64,000 nucleotides of DNA, taken from contig JASEVX010000013.1 in the NCBI GenBank assembly GCA_031761405.1, forward strand, positions 41,601,653-41,665,652. Direction: 5' to 3'. Under the pieces are notes generated by a model. The model was not told where the DNA came from. It searched no databases and saw only the letters and a program-made list of their open reading frames with translations. The stretch is from Serripes groenlandicus. Taxonomy: Eukaryota; Mollusca; Bivalvia; Cardiida; Cardiidae. The position numbers and the translations under genes were made by a program. Each line of letters begins with the position of its first letter. Position 1 is the first letter of the stretch. Shown piece by piece: positions 1 through 10,059 of the stretch.

Positions 1-2170
1 AACACAGATATTCATAGTCACCTGGCTATTCCTAAACACCGATATTCATAGTCACCTTGTTATTCCTAAACAACGATATTCATAGTAACTTGGCTATTCC
101 TAAACACCGATATACATAGTAACTTGGCTATTCCTAAACGCCGATATTCAAAGTAACCTGGCTTTTCCTAAACACTGATATTCGTAGAAACCTGACTTTT
201 CCTAAACAAAGATATTCATAGTAACCTGCCTATTTCTTAACACAGATATTCATAGTAACCTGGCTATTCTTAAACACATATATTCATAGTAACCATGCTA
301 TTCCTAAACACAGATATTCATAGTAACCTGGCTATTCCTAAACGGAGATATTCATAGTAATCTGGCTATTCCTAAACACAGATATTCAAAGTAACCTGGC
401 TATTCCTAAACACAGATATTAGTAGTAACATGGCTATTCCTAAAGACCGATATTCAAAGTAACCTGGCTATTCCTAAGCACAGATATTCATAATAACCTG
501 ACTTTTCCTAAACAAAGATATTCATAGTAACCTGGCTATTCCTAAACACAGATATTCATAGTAACCTGGCTATTCCTACACGGAGATATTCATAGTAATC
601 TGGCTATTCCTAAACACAGATATTCAGAGTAACCTGGCTATTCCTAAACACAGAAATTCATAATAACCTGGCTATTCCTAAACGGAGATATTCATAATAA
701 CCTGACTTTTCCTAAGCAAAGATATTCATAGTAACCTGGCTATTCTTAAACACAGATATTCATAGTAACCCGGCTATTCCTAAACGGAGATATTCATAGT
801 AATCTGGGTATTCCTAAACACAGATATTCATAGTAACCTGGCTATTCCTAAACACCGATATTCATAGTAACTTGGCTATTCCTAAACACCGATATACATA
901 GTAACTTGGCTATTCCTAAACACCGATATACATAGTAACTTGGCTATTCCTACACACCGATATTCATAGTAACTTGGCTATTCCTAAACACCGATATACA
1001 TAGTCACCTGGCTGTTCCTAAGCAAAGATATTCATAGTATACTATCTAGATATTCCTTAACACAGATATACATAGTCACCTGGCTATTCCTAAACACCGA
1101 TATTCATAGTAACCTGGCTATTCCTAAACACCGATATTCATAGTAATCTGGCTATTCCTAAACACAGATATTCATAGTAACCTGGCTATTCCTAAACACA
1201 GATATTCATAGTAACATGGCTATTCCTAAACACCGATATTCAAAGTAACCTGGCTATTCCTAAACACAAATATATATAGTTACCTTGTTATTCCTAAACA
1301 ACGATATTCATAGTAACCTTGTTATTCATAAACAACGATATTCATAGTCACCTGGCTATTCCTAAACACCGATATACATAGTAACCTGGCTATTCCTAAA
1401 CACCGATATTCATAGTAAACTGGCTTTTCCTAAACACAGATATTCATAGTAACCTGGCTATTCCTAAACACCGATATTTATAGTAACCTGGCTATTCCTA
1501 ATCACCGATATTCATAGTAACCTTGCTATTCCTAAACACCGATATTCATATTAACCTGGCTATTCCTAATCACCAATATTCATAGTAAGCTGGCTATTCT
1601 AATCACCAATCTTCATAGTAACCTGGCTTTTCCTAAACACCGATATTCATAGTAACCTGGCTTTTCCTAAACACCGATATTCATAGTAACCTGGCTATTC
1701 CTAATCACCGATATTCATAGTAACCTGGCGTTTCCTTAACACCGATATTCATAGTAAACTGGCTTTTCCTAAACACAGATATTCATAGTAACCTGGCTTT
1801 TCCTCAACACCGATATTCATAGTAACCTGAATATTCCTCAACACAGATATTCATAGTAACCTGGCTAATCCCAAACACCGATATTCATAGCAACCTTGCT
1901 ATTCCTAAACACCGATATTCATAGTAACTTGGCTATTCCTAAGCACCGATATTCATAGTAACCTGGTTATTCCTAAACACCGATATTCATAGTAACTTGG
2001 CTATTCCTAAACACCGATATTCACAGTAACTTGGCTATTCCTAAACACCGATATTCATAGTAACCTAGCTATTCCTAAACACCGATATTCATAGTAACCT
2101 GGATTTTCATTAACACCGATATTCATAGTAACCTGGCTTTTCATTAACACCAATATTAATAGTAACCTGG
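1..2170. repeat. 34-bp tandem satellite, about 64 copies
   Basis: The whole stretch is a head-to-tail array with a 34-bp period. A core such as gatattcatagtaacctgg recurs every 34 bases, with point variants (aacttgg, aatctgg, atacata). The array starts before base 1, so its real length is unknown. Copies differ by a few percent to about 15 percent, and the right end decays after about 2100 (ttttcattaacacc variants). No ORF of note runs through it. Confidence 0.95.
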
Positions 2171-2450
2171 CTCGGACGAAACTGGTTTTTCACACTCTCC
2201 TTTCATTTTCAAACAAGGTCAAATTATTATAAATGATAAAATAAATAATTTCAGTGCATCCTATACATATTTACAATATATCTAAACTCAATGTTATATT
2301 AGGTATACACTCATTTCTACGCAGACAAAGTTTTTTTTAGGGACTAGCTGGCTATTAGATCAGCGGATGTATTTGGCGTAATTTGACCCAAACACCGATT
2401 ATTCAGAGATCCGTATCAACCTTGGACACTGACGCCAACGTGACATACAA

Positions 2451-2618
2451 TTATAATTACAATTTCCAATTTCCAATTACAATTTCCAATTACAATTTCC
2501 AATTACAATTTCCAATTACAATTTCCAATTACAATTTCCAATTACAATTTCCAATTACAATTTTCAATTATAATTTCTAATTACAATTTCTAATTACAAT
2601 TTCCAATTACAATTTCCA
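2451..2618. repeat. 13-bp minisatellite (ttccaattacaat)
   Basis: About 12 tandem copies of a 13-base unit ttccaattacaat, strictly A/T/C on this strand. The 65-residue ORF across it is a translation of the repeat (NYNFQ pattern) and not a gene. The 280 bases between this array and the 34-bp satellite are AT-rich and show nothing recognisable. Confidence 0.92.
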
Positions 2619-3303
2619 CCGCGTTTACGTACTATCGCATCGCGTTTCGTACTATCGCGTTTTCGCTTTCGACTCTAGGTGTTCCGTTAGGGCCATCGTT
2701 GTTTTGCAGTTTCGACCTAAGGTCGAAAGTACGAAAATGCGATGCGATAGTACGAAAACGCGATGCGAATGTACGTAAACGCGATGCGATAGTACGAAAA
2801 CGCGATGCGATAGTACGAAAACGCGATGCGATAGTACGAAAACGCGATACGAAAACGCGATGCGATAGTACGAAAACTCGATGCGATAGTACGTAAACGC
2901 GATGCGATAGTACGAAAACGCGATACGAAAACACGATGCGATAGTACGAAAACGCGATGCGAAAACGCGATGCGATAGTACGAAAACGCGATGCGATAGT
3001 ACGAAAACGCGATGCGATAGTACGTAAACGCGATGCGATAGTACGAAAAAGCGATGCGATAGTACGAAAACGCGATGCGATATTACAAAAACGCGATGCG
3101 ATAGTACGAAAACGCGATGCGAAAGTACGATATTAATATCGCCTCCTCGCATCGCGTTTTCGCAGTTTCGCATCGCATTTTCACACTTTAGCATCGCGTT
3201 TTCGTACTATCGCATCGCGTTTTCGTACTATCGCATCGCGTTTTCGTACTGTCGACCCTAGGTCGAAACCGCGAAACAACGATGGCCCTAACGAAACACC
3301 GTT
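2617..3303. mobile_element. Foldback-type element built on a 21-bp repeat
   Basis: Two arms of about 56 bp, at 2676-2732 and 3247-3303, are reverse complements with about five mismatches; both carry ttagggccatcgttgttt in one orientation or the other. Between them lies a 21-bp tandem repeat (core gatgcgatagtacgaaaac). It runs in one orientation from about 2724 to 3135 and in the opposite orientation from about 3143 to 3250. A short opposite-orientation piece lies outside the left arm (2620-2668). A long inverted structure with tandem repeats inside the arms is the classic shape of a foldback DNA transposon. The repeat is CpG-rich, unlike the AT-rich surroundings. The ORFs of 65 to 180 residues here (SHRVFVL, RKRDAIV) are translations of the repeat. 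Confidence 0.75.
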
Positions 3304-3315
3304 GTCATGAGCTAT

Positions 3316-3537
3316 TGGCAGACGACAGACGATTTCTGACGCCTCTGCTGCAGACGACTTTTGAAAACACTGTGACAAAGGGAGAAATTGCTAAAAGATA
3401 CCAATTTCTCCTTTATCCACAATGTTTTCAACTCCTTTTGATAATACAACCCTTATTTATGAAGATTTTCCATGTTTTTGTCAATATATTATCGAAGTCG
3501 TCTGCTGCAGATTTGTTGTATTTGGGAAAGGGTTATA
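3316..3537 (+). mobile_element. Degenerate copy of MITE-T1
   Basis: It shares with the 55764-55985 copy the block tctgacgcctctgctgcag, the gaaaacactgtgacaaa block, the gagaaattgct stem and the right end gcagatttgttgtatttggg...aagggtta. The left end is eroded next to the foldback arm, so the TTAA flank is visible only on the right as ggttat. Confidence 0.7.
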
Positions 3538-3640
3538 CTGTGGCTTTTCCTGGGTAAGTTACAAGAACTACTGTCCTATGTATTCTGATACCAGCGAGTC
3601 AGTCGTAATTTTAACCCCACAGTCCTGAGTGCCACTGACA
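3533..3640 (-). mobile_element. SINE-A 3' domain fragment
   Basis: Matches the body of SINE-A on the minus strand (ttttcctgggtaagttac, then tgataccagcgagtcagtcg). The tRNA-like head is absent. It overlaps the right edge of the preceding MITE copy, so one sits against or inside the other. Confidence 0.65.
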
Positions 3641-3654
3641 CGTCTTAAAACATT

Positions 3655-3902
3655 TCGAGGGCTTGGCGTGAAACGGTTGTAACTAAAATTAATATTTTTT
3701 TACGAAGGTTTATCACCTCGCCATGAAGTCTTTATAAGCGTTAAATCATTTTTCTTGGTAAACAATGCAAATTTAGGTGCCATTGCTCGTTCCGAGCAAT
3801 GGCACCTAAATTTGCATTGTTAACAAATGGGTCAAAATTGCCCCTAAACCAGGGTTTTCAAAATAAGTTTTAAGTTACAACCGTTTCTCACGCCAGGCCC
3901 TC
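3655..3902. mobile_element. MITE-2, full-length copy
   Basis: Terminal inverted repeats of about 33 bp: tcgagggcttggcgtgaaac on the left, and ttacaaccgtttctcacgcc followed by aggccctc on the right. The middle is a strong hairpin in which gcaaatttaggtgccattgc is mirrored around a short ctcgttccgag loop. Noncoding. Related copies are at 7937-8162 and 4970-5062. Confidence 0.85.
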
Positions 3903-3903
3903 A

Positions 3904-4432
3904 ATTTGGTATGACCCGACCGCCGACTGCTCGCCCAATAGTTAATTATGTACGCCGAGGGTAAACAAATTCACCACAGTCTGCCGACCACCGATCGAAT
4001 TTGAGACCTCCCACACCTCTACCAGGATGCATGTCTGAGCCGCACCAGATGCAGACATATGACAACAACAAATATAAGTGCATATCTTATGCATACACCC
4101 AACAATGATCCCATCACGGTGATGCAATAAAACTGCTTTATCATAAACTATGATATCGTAAAAGCTGACGATCAAATTAAACTGCCAGAAGACCTCATAA
4201 ACTATCATTTCGCAAAAGCTGACGATCAAATTAAACTACCAAAAGACTATCACACAAGAACGAGAATCAATGACTATCAATGACTAGAAATATTGTTCAA
4301 TTGTTAATGTTAGCTGTACGACAATTTTAAGACCTCGCACGGCTGGCGTGTAACAATCGCGGGGAGATAATATGTGCGCTTCCATCTCATGCGGACATGT
4401 ATACGTATATTTTACCTCCCCACACACACATG

Positions 4433-4434
<2 letters not shown>
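3904..4434. repeat. Non-genic stretch with a 54-bp tandem duplication
   Basis: No gene is seen. Two adjacent copies of a 54-bp unit (4142-4195 and 4196-4248) share aaaagctgacgatcaaatta and the preceding cataaacta. The rest is unique low-GC sequence. Confidence 0.6.

Positions 4435-4479
<45 letters not shown>
4435..4479 (+). repeat. (GA)n microsatellite
   Basis: An uninterrupted run of about 22 ga dinucleotides after aaaa. It gives the RERERE stretch in a small spurious ORF. Confidence 0.97.
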
Positions 4480-4480
<1 letters not shown>

Positions 4481-4612
4481 AATTTAATATATAATAAGCG
4501 ATCGATAAATACCAATCTTGATGAAAGCATTATGGCAAAAAGGATAATTTGCTCATTATCAGAACTTTCTTCTTTTGCATTTTTTTTCCAAATTCGTCTG
4601 CTGCGGGTGCGT

Positions 4613-4970
4613 TTAAAATGTCATACATAAAAACCTTCATGCGTTCGTATTAGAGGTTAAAATGCCACACATAAAAACCTTCATGCGTTCGTATTAGAGG
4701 TTAAAATGCCACACATAAAAACCTCTATGCGTTTGTATTAGAGGTTAAAATGTCACACATAAAAACCTTCATGCGTTCGTATTAGAGGTTAACATTTCAC
4801 ACATAAAAACTTCATGCGTTCGTATTAGAGGTTAACATTTTACACATAAAAACCTTCATGCGTTCGTATTAGAGGTTAAAATACCACACATAAAAACCTT
4901 CATGCGTTCGTATTAGAGGTTAAAATGCCACACATAAAAACCTTCATGCGTTCGTATTAGAGGTTACAAT
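4613..4970. repeat. 44-bp minisatellite, about 8 copies
   Basis: Tandem copies of a 44-base unit containing cttcatgcgttcgtattaga and then ggttaaaatgccacacat. Variation is low. The array ends abruptly against a truncated right half of MITE-2. Confidence 0.95.
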
Positions 4971-5062
4971 TTAAATTGTTTACAAAAGGGTCAAAATTGC
5001 CCCTGAACCAGGGTTTTCAAAATCGGTTTTTAGTTACAACTGTTTCACGCCAAGCCCTCGAT
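4970..5062. mobile_element. Truncated MITE-2 (right half)
   Basis: The 93 bases match the right half of the 3655-3902 copy: gggtcaaaattgcccctgaa, then gttacaactgtttcacgcc and aagccctcga. The left half is missing and the 44-bp array takes its place. Confidence 0.8.
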
Positions 5063-5512
5063 ATGCTGCTAACTGAACCTTGTTCAGTCACAGGTAAAAC
5101 TAAGACTGGGAGAAGTTAATTATTTCGAACCTTCACAGGCTCTGTTTGAGTTGGTGTCAAGTCAAATTAAATAAAAACAAATGCTATGCTCAATTGAAAT
5201 ATACAGGAGACATATGCTTTCAATTAATAAATTATGTTACATAAATAAAATAGCTTTAATATAGATAAATGAATAAGCAGATAAATATGTTATCAACACT
5301 TTTAGTACAACTTACTTTATAGCCCGACATATTTTCCTTGATATGCATATTATTGCAATATCACAACAGCTTGAATGAACATTGATATGTAATCATATGA
5401 TCCACCAAACGCTTTTCACCTGCATGTATATTAATTAGACTGCTTATATAATGTTTAAAGCAGTCTGGTTTGAAAATGCATGTGACAAATTCGAATACTT
5501 TTTTCATTTTAA
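5063..5512. other. AT-rich spacer, nothing recognised
   Basis: About 450 bases of AT-rich sequence with no ORF of note, no tandem structure and no recognisable element. Confidence 0.6.
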
Positions 5513-5516
5513 TTAA

Positions 5517-5738
5517 CCCTTTCCCTCATACGACAATTCTGGAGCAGACGACTTATGAACATATTTTGTCAAAAAATAGAAAATCTCTATATTTGAATGG
5601 ATAACCTGTGAATAAGTGGAACATATTGTGGCAAAAGGAGAAATTGATCATTTTGAGCAATTCTTTCTTTTGTCATTATATTTTCGAAAAAGTCGTCTGC
5701 TACAGAGGCGTTAGAAAGCTTCTGTATGAGGGACATGG
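5517..5738 (-). mobile_element. MITE-T1, 222 bp, TTAA target duplication
   Basis: It begins ccctttccctcatacgac and ends gtatgagggacatgg, with TTAA on both sides (5513-5516 and 5739-5742). The copy at 55764-55985 is also exactly 222 bp and lies in the opposite orientation. TTAA duplication and CCCT termini are the hallmarks of piggyBac-type transposons. The element is too short to encode a transposase, so it is a non-autonomous derivative. It carries a gagaaattg / caattctttc inner stem. Confidence 0.85.
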
Positions 5739-5742
5739 TTAA

Positions 5743-6160
5743 CACAGAGTCGTAGGAATAGGGGTCTTACTGCATCTGTGGATAGTGAAGACCCAGACAT
5801 GACCGTTGACTGTGCGCGCATACCCGGCTATAGCTTTTCCGGGGACTCTAATGAAAATCCCTGGAAAATCCCCAGAGTATTCGGACGACTTTCCAGGGAA
5901 ACTTTGGGATAATCTGACACTTTCCATGGAAACTACAGTACATTTAAGTGAAAAACCTGGAAATTCCATGGACAATCCGGAACGGTCCCATGAACACCCC
6001 GGAACGGTTCTGTGAACACCCTGGAATGGTTCCGTGGACCCCGGAGTATTCGGACCATTCGCAGCGTTTCCGCATCTTAACATTAAATTCCATGGTTTTT
6101 CCCATGGTTTTTTCATGGTTTCCCTGTTTTTTCCGTGTATTTGTGTATTTTCTGTTAAGA
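5743..6160. repeat. GC-richer segment with internal short repeats
   Basis: It has open frames on both strands (125 residues on minus, 69 on plus), but these come from internal near-repeats: ccggaacggt / ctggaatggttc, and several ccatgg and tccatggaa boxes. The sequence around 5870-5890 (cagagtattcgg) is echoed near 6042 (ggagtattcgg). No protein family is recognised. I read it as an old repeat and not a gene. Confidence 0.45.
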
Positions 6161-6162
6161 GT

Positions 6163-6275
6163 TAACTAAATGATGCATCGATTGTGAGCATGACTTTCTC
6201 ATGTCGTGGCGCCTTATTTACACGGTTGATGCGTGGTGTCATGCACTGTGGACCATAAATAGACAACACCTACAG
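6163..6275 (+). repeat. Dispersed repeat G
   Basis: It shares atcgattgtg, catgactttctcatgtcgtg and gtcatgcactgtggacca with the reverse complement of 21215-21320. Noncoding; no terminal structure is visible. Confidence 0.7.
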
Positions 6276-6368
6276 TTTAATTAAGCACGTACTGCAGTTT
6301 GTCTGTTTGTTTGGTGTTTTACGACGCTTTCCACATTTGTTCAGTTATATCACGGCGTTTCCTGTGTA

Positions 6369-7499
6369 CGAGGGTATAGCCAGAAATTCGCGGAATTGTT
6401 CAAACAAATTAAAACCATTGGCAGTATGTCTTAAAAACATTCATACAATAATTATAAGGTAATTTGTAATGCGGAAGGCGAATTTCACCGTATAGCATGT
6501 AATAATGGCAACGCAGTGGTCACTATGGTAACACATGGTCGCGCGTACCTCCGCAGTTGCTAAAATAACCATATACAACGTTTTTGTTTTGTTGATAACC
6601 ACATGGAAACCAATTAAAAGGCGCGAAAGTTTGCACATTTGACGTGAAGTATATTCGTACAAGGCAGAGTGGTTTAGTGACATTTACCGGCAGTAGGTAG
6701 CGAGACATCGATGTTGTGTAGAGGCGAACGGCGCTTATTTTGAGAAGTTGTCACGTTGACGTCGTTTTCTGAAGATTGAACTGCGGGGGCTATACTGACC
6801 TCATGTTATTACACAAGCTGTAGTTTTCTTTCTATTTTATCCTGTCACGTGTAGCAATTTCGACCCGATAATAGGGTGCCGTATATTTATTTTGATAACG
6901 TCAGTTGATCACGTGATAAGCTGGCGGGCACCTGCTAGCCGGGACTACTTTTTTTAGCAAGCGTCGCTGTAAATTCCAACTTCAATCGATAAAAACAGCA
7001 AATATCGTCGATAAATTTCTCATTTGTGAATACAACATTCATGAAGATAGCGTTTTTTTGTGTTGTATTATGTTAGAAATTTGAGAACTATTTCTTTCTG
7101 CGCATCAATCACGATTGGCTGCAGTTTATTTATAAAACATGACGTCATAATGAAAGGGATGCAATTCAGTAAGTTACATATTTTTAAAGCTGCCATAAAA
7201 ATAAAAAATAAATGCAACAGGATAAATAGAATAATAGGTTGGTGCTGTGGATTGAGAATGTTTATCTGGCTCGGCAGAGTAATTTATCGGATTCGCCTTC
7301 GGCTCACCCGATAAATTACTCCGCCTTGCCAGATAAACTTTCTCAATCCACGGCACCAACCTATTATTCTCTATCTATATATCTTTTGGACATTTTCTAT
7401 GTCATTTACAGCTGAATTAAATTTTATAGCGAACTAACTCAAATGTAAAAGAATGTTGATTTTATTGAACAGTTCGTCGAATTTCTGGCTATACCCTCG
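6369..7499. mobile_element. 1131-bp non-autonomous DNA transposon, TA target
   Basis: The first 22 bases (cgagggtatagccagaaatt...) and the last 22 are perfect reverse complements. The similarity continues imperfectly to about 40 bases (ttgttca on the left, tgaacagtt on the right). TA flanks both ends (6367-6368 and 7500-7501), and removing the element plus one TA restores the SINE body. TA duplication is typical of Tc1/mariner-like elements. No transposase-like ORF is present; the 61- to 84-residue ORFs have no family features. Confidence 0.85.
7227..7373. repeat. Long hairpin nested in the TA-flanked transposon
   Basis: About 65 bases on each side pair almost perfectly (ataggttggtgctgtggatt against aatccacggcaccaacctat) around a short loop near attcgccttcggctcac. 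It could be a small palindromic MITE inside the 1131-bp element, or an internal part of it. Confidence 0.75.
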
Positions 7500-7694
7500 T
7501 ACGTTACCAGTAATACTGGTCCAATTATCCTGACACTAGTGGGTCAGTCGTAATTCTAACCCCCCTCCTCCAGAGCACTAAGGAGGGAAAGCTTTTACTA
7601 CCAATTTTAGTAATAATGATATGACCCGGCCGGGGATCGAACCCACGACCTCCCATACCCTAGACGGACGCTCTACCGCTACACAACAGAGGCG

Positions 7695-8710
7695 GTTACT
7701 TAGTGCAGTAACATCATTTTTGATTTAGTTCCCGGGCGATCCTCATTCAATGTGACCTAGTATGTACCAGTGTGACCTGTTGGTGTCTAGGTAGAGGGTT
7801 CGAAATGCAGCTATACCTCGGTCTTGTCTTTGGTGTTTGACCAAAGGACACCAGAAAGTACATCATTCGCCCGTAATAAAACACCCTTACATGTAACGTG
7901 GTGTGGTATATCAGGCCTCGTTTCCCGTTCGACACATCGACGGCTTGGCGTGAAACGGTTGTAACTAAAATTAGTATTTTTTTACCAAGGTTAATCACCT
8001 CGCAATAAAGTCTTTTAATATAAGCGTTAAATCAATTTTCTTTGTAAACAATGGAAATTTAGGTGCCATTGCTCATTGTTTACAAAGGGGTCAAAATTGC
8101 CCCTAAACCAGGGTTTTCAAAATAGGTTTTTAGATACAACCGTTTCACACCAAGCCCTCGACATACCAAATGCAAATGTTCTTTAAAATGATGGAAATGG
8201 ATTATTTCCTTGACTATCAGGGCTGAATAGATTGCATTGGTGTCAGAATTGCTAATACCTGAGCTTCTGTACCCAGGAAACGCCGTGATATAACTGATTC
8301 TTTTATTTGAATACAGCGTTGAACACTATTCAAAAGCCCCAAAAATACAATGCTTCTGTAGTTTAATGTTTAGCGGTTACGACTACAGAGTGGAGATTCT
8401 AGTCTGTCTAAAAAAGGGCTTACATACCATACCTTTCCGACGGTCTCCTTGGTGTTTGGGTTTAAACATGCGCCTTGAGAGTCGTAAGATCTGGGTAATG
8501 GCGTCCCTTCTTTGTGCTTGGGGATAGCATTTCGACTAATATATATACATCGGTGTCGGAATAAATAAAACCACTAGTACTGGTAGTTGTACCAGAGAAC
8601 GCTATAATAGAGTGAAATCCTGTTTGACAGCGACGTAAAACACTGCTCCAAACCAAAGATACAAATCTGTTATAGTATAACGGTTAGTGATTCTGAAACC
8701 AGAGTGAATG
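7695..8710 (+). repeat. Composite SINE-D repeat carrying a MITE-2 insertion
   Basis: It opens with an 80-base block shared with 9004-9090 (tagtgcagtaacatc..., cccggg, tgtaccag). It continues with gtctaggtagagggttcgaa, ccagaaagtacatcattcgc and cttacatgtaacgt, all matched by the reverse complement of 20036-20345. It resumes after the MITE at 8163 with accaaatgcaaatg. Further on are degenerate SINE 3' motifs (aacgccgtgatataactg at 8280-8297) and a tRNA-like tgtagtttaatgtttagcgg at 8354. No protein-coding gene. Confidence 0.6.
7937..8162. mobile_element. MITE-2, inserted in SINE-D
   Basis: Termini are tcgacggcttggcgtgaaac and caaccgtttcacaccaagcc followed by ctcga. The interior matches 3655-3902 but is shorter (226 bp), because one arm of the central hairpin is reduced. 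It cleanly interrupts the SINE-D sequence that is continuous at 20036-20345. Confidence 0.85.
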
Positions 8711-8712
8711 TA

Positions 8713-9003
8713 TTGATTGGTGCTTTTACGCCGCTTTCAACATTTGTTCAGTTATATCACGACGTTTCCTGGATAAATTACCAGTGCTACTGCTCCAGTT
8801 ATCCTTACACCAGCCAGTCAGTCAGCTGCGATATAACCCTACAACCCTGAGTGTTAAGGATGGGGTTGGGTTTGGGGCGGGGGTTGGGAAAGTAGCAATC
8901 GTTACCATGTTTAAAGTCTTTGGTACGACACGGCCTGGGATCGAACCCGCGACCTCTTGCTCCCGAAAAGGAAGCTCTACCACTACACCACCGAGGCGGT
9001 TAT
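8713..9003 (-). mobile_element. SINE-A copy, near full length
   Basis: Minus-strand tRNA-like head (gcctcggtggtgtagtggta, then gcgggttcgatcccaggc) followed by the SINE body and the 3' motif agcggcgtaaaagcacc. A G-rich patch near 8865-8890 (gggttggggcgg-like) is an expansion inside this copy. The ORFs of 154 and 100 residues that cross it are SINE translations. Confidence 0.8.
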
Positions 9004-9539
9004 CTAGTGCAGTAAGATCGGTTTTGATTAAGCTCCCGGGAGACCCGCAGTCAATGTTAACTAGGACGTACCAGTACAAACCTATGCGGTATTTGGAAGT
9101 TCGGGGAAATACGAACCACTGCAATGTTGCAAATCAAAGCACTAAACGTGCTGACGTTACGGCCTGGGGGCTGCAGGAAGGTTGGAGCATTAGGGAAAAT
9201 GTGAAGGGAAATAACAATTGCAGCTTATGTTTTTGTACTTATTGTTAAGGAATTGAAAGATCATATCAAAAATAGTAAATATTATGAAACTGCCAATTCG
9301 AATACAGCAAGAGCTCAGAAATATACACATTTAGGACATGAAGAATCAAAGTAAAATTTTACAGCAGGTTTAGGCAGAATATTTTGAAGTTTCTGCCTTA
9401 ATATATTGAGAAATATTTCAATGTTAAATCAACTTCCATCAAGTAGAAATAATTCTCCAAACCATGTACTAAACTGGGAGAAAGTGTTTGATCAATGCAA
9501 AACTCATCAAGACAATTATTCTGACAAAGATTAAAAATG
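9004..9539. other. SINE-A/D linker block, then unique sequence
   Basis: The first 85 bases repeat the block at 7695-7775 (tagtgcagtaagatcgg, cccggga, cgtaccag). The remainder to 9539 is AT-rich with no recognised gene or repeat. Confidence 0.5.
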
Positions 9540-9835
9540 CAACCTCCAGAATGTTATCAAGATTTTCCTTCATTTGGCCTAGTGACCTATTGTTTTACCT
9601 GATATTGCCCATATTCGAACATTGACTAGATATCATCAATACAAACATTCTGAAAAAGTGTCAAGCTGATGTAGCAAAAAATGCGGCTTCCCGAGCATTC
9701 ACAATATTTTCTTCAATTTAGACTAGTGACCTAGTTTTTAACCCGGCATGACCCATATTCGATCTTGGCCTAGATACCATTACGATAAACATTTTGACAA
9801 CATTTAAAATCAAAGCGCTGAAGGCACTGAATTTG
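9540..9835 (+). repeat. Dispersed repeat, two diverged tandem units
   Basis: Two units of about 150 bp share ctagtgacctagtttttaac / ctagtgacctattgttttac, then catgacccatattcga and ttggcctagata. A third relative lies at 12785-13090. Noncoding. Confidence 0.7.
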
Positions 9836-10059
9836 TTTGGGTACATAAAACTGTTCAAACATTTGCCTTTGCATAGATGTGTGATTTATAAACTATGCAT
9901 TGTTTATAAATATTACAACTTCGGGTAAAAGAATAAATGACGCATCCGTTAAAATTAAATGCCATTTTAGTTGTCTATAAAAATAAATCATGAGAGATAC
10001 ATGTGAATATTATATTTAATTTCCAAGTTTCAATTTTTGTTACAAAAAAAATCACAATT

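Larger units (their letters stand above)
6300..7694 (-). mobile_element. SINE-A copy split by a DNA transposon
   Basis: The 3' tail (6300-6366, ggtgttttacgacgctttcc then agttatatcacggcg) and the body plus tRNA-like head (7502-7694) form one minus-strand SINE interrupted at 6367-7501. On the minus strand the head reads tagcggtagagcg (A-box-like), then gtgggttcgatccccg (B-box-like), the usual internal RNA polymerase III promoter of tRNA-derived SINEs. It is a retroposed element and not a functional tRNA gene. Confidence 0.82.

Noticed and set aside
1..2170. CRISPR-like regular spacing in the 34-bp and 70-bp arrays
   Set aside because: There are no unique spacers; the whole period is repeated, and the genome is eukaryotic. 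These are satellites.
2632..3378. ORFs of 65 to 180 residues rich in SHRVFVL or RKRDAIV
   Set aside because: They are translations of a 21-bp repeat, whose period is a multiple of three and so keeps frames open.
5739..6116. 125-residue minus ORF
   Set aside because: It is generated by internal near-repeats, with an equally open frame on the other strand and no recognisable domain.
7600..7690. Possible tRNA gene at SINE-A heads (also 8940, 21675, 56890) and at SINE-B and SINE-C heads
   Set aside because: Each head is followed by the same SINE body and tail, and the cloverleaf stems are imperfect. They are retroposed tRNA-derived promoters and not tRNA genes.
8784..9248. 154-residue plus ORF and 100-residue minus ORF
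   Set aside because: Both lie on a SINE-A copy and its flank; similar residues (RPGIEPATSC, GSIPGR) come from the tRNA-like B-box region.
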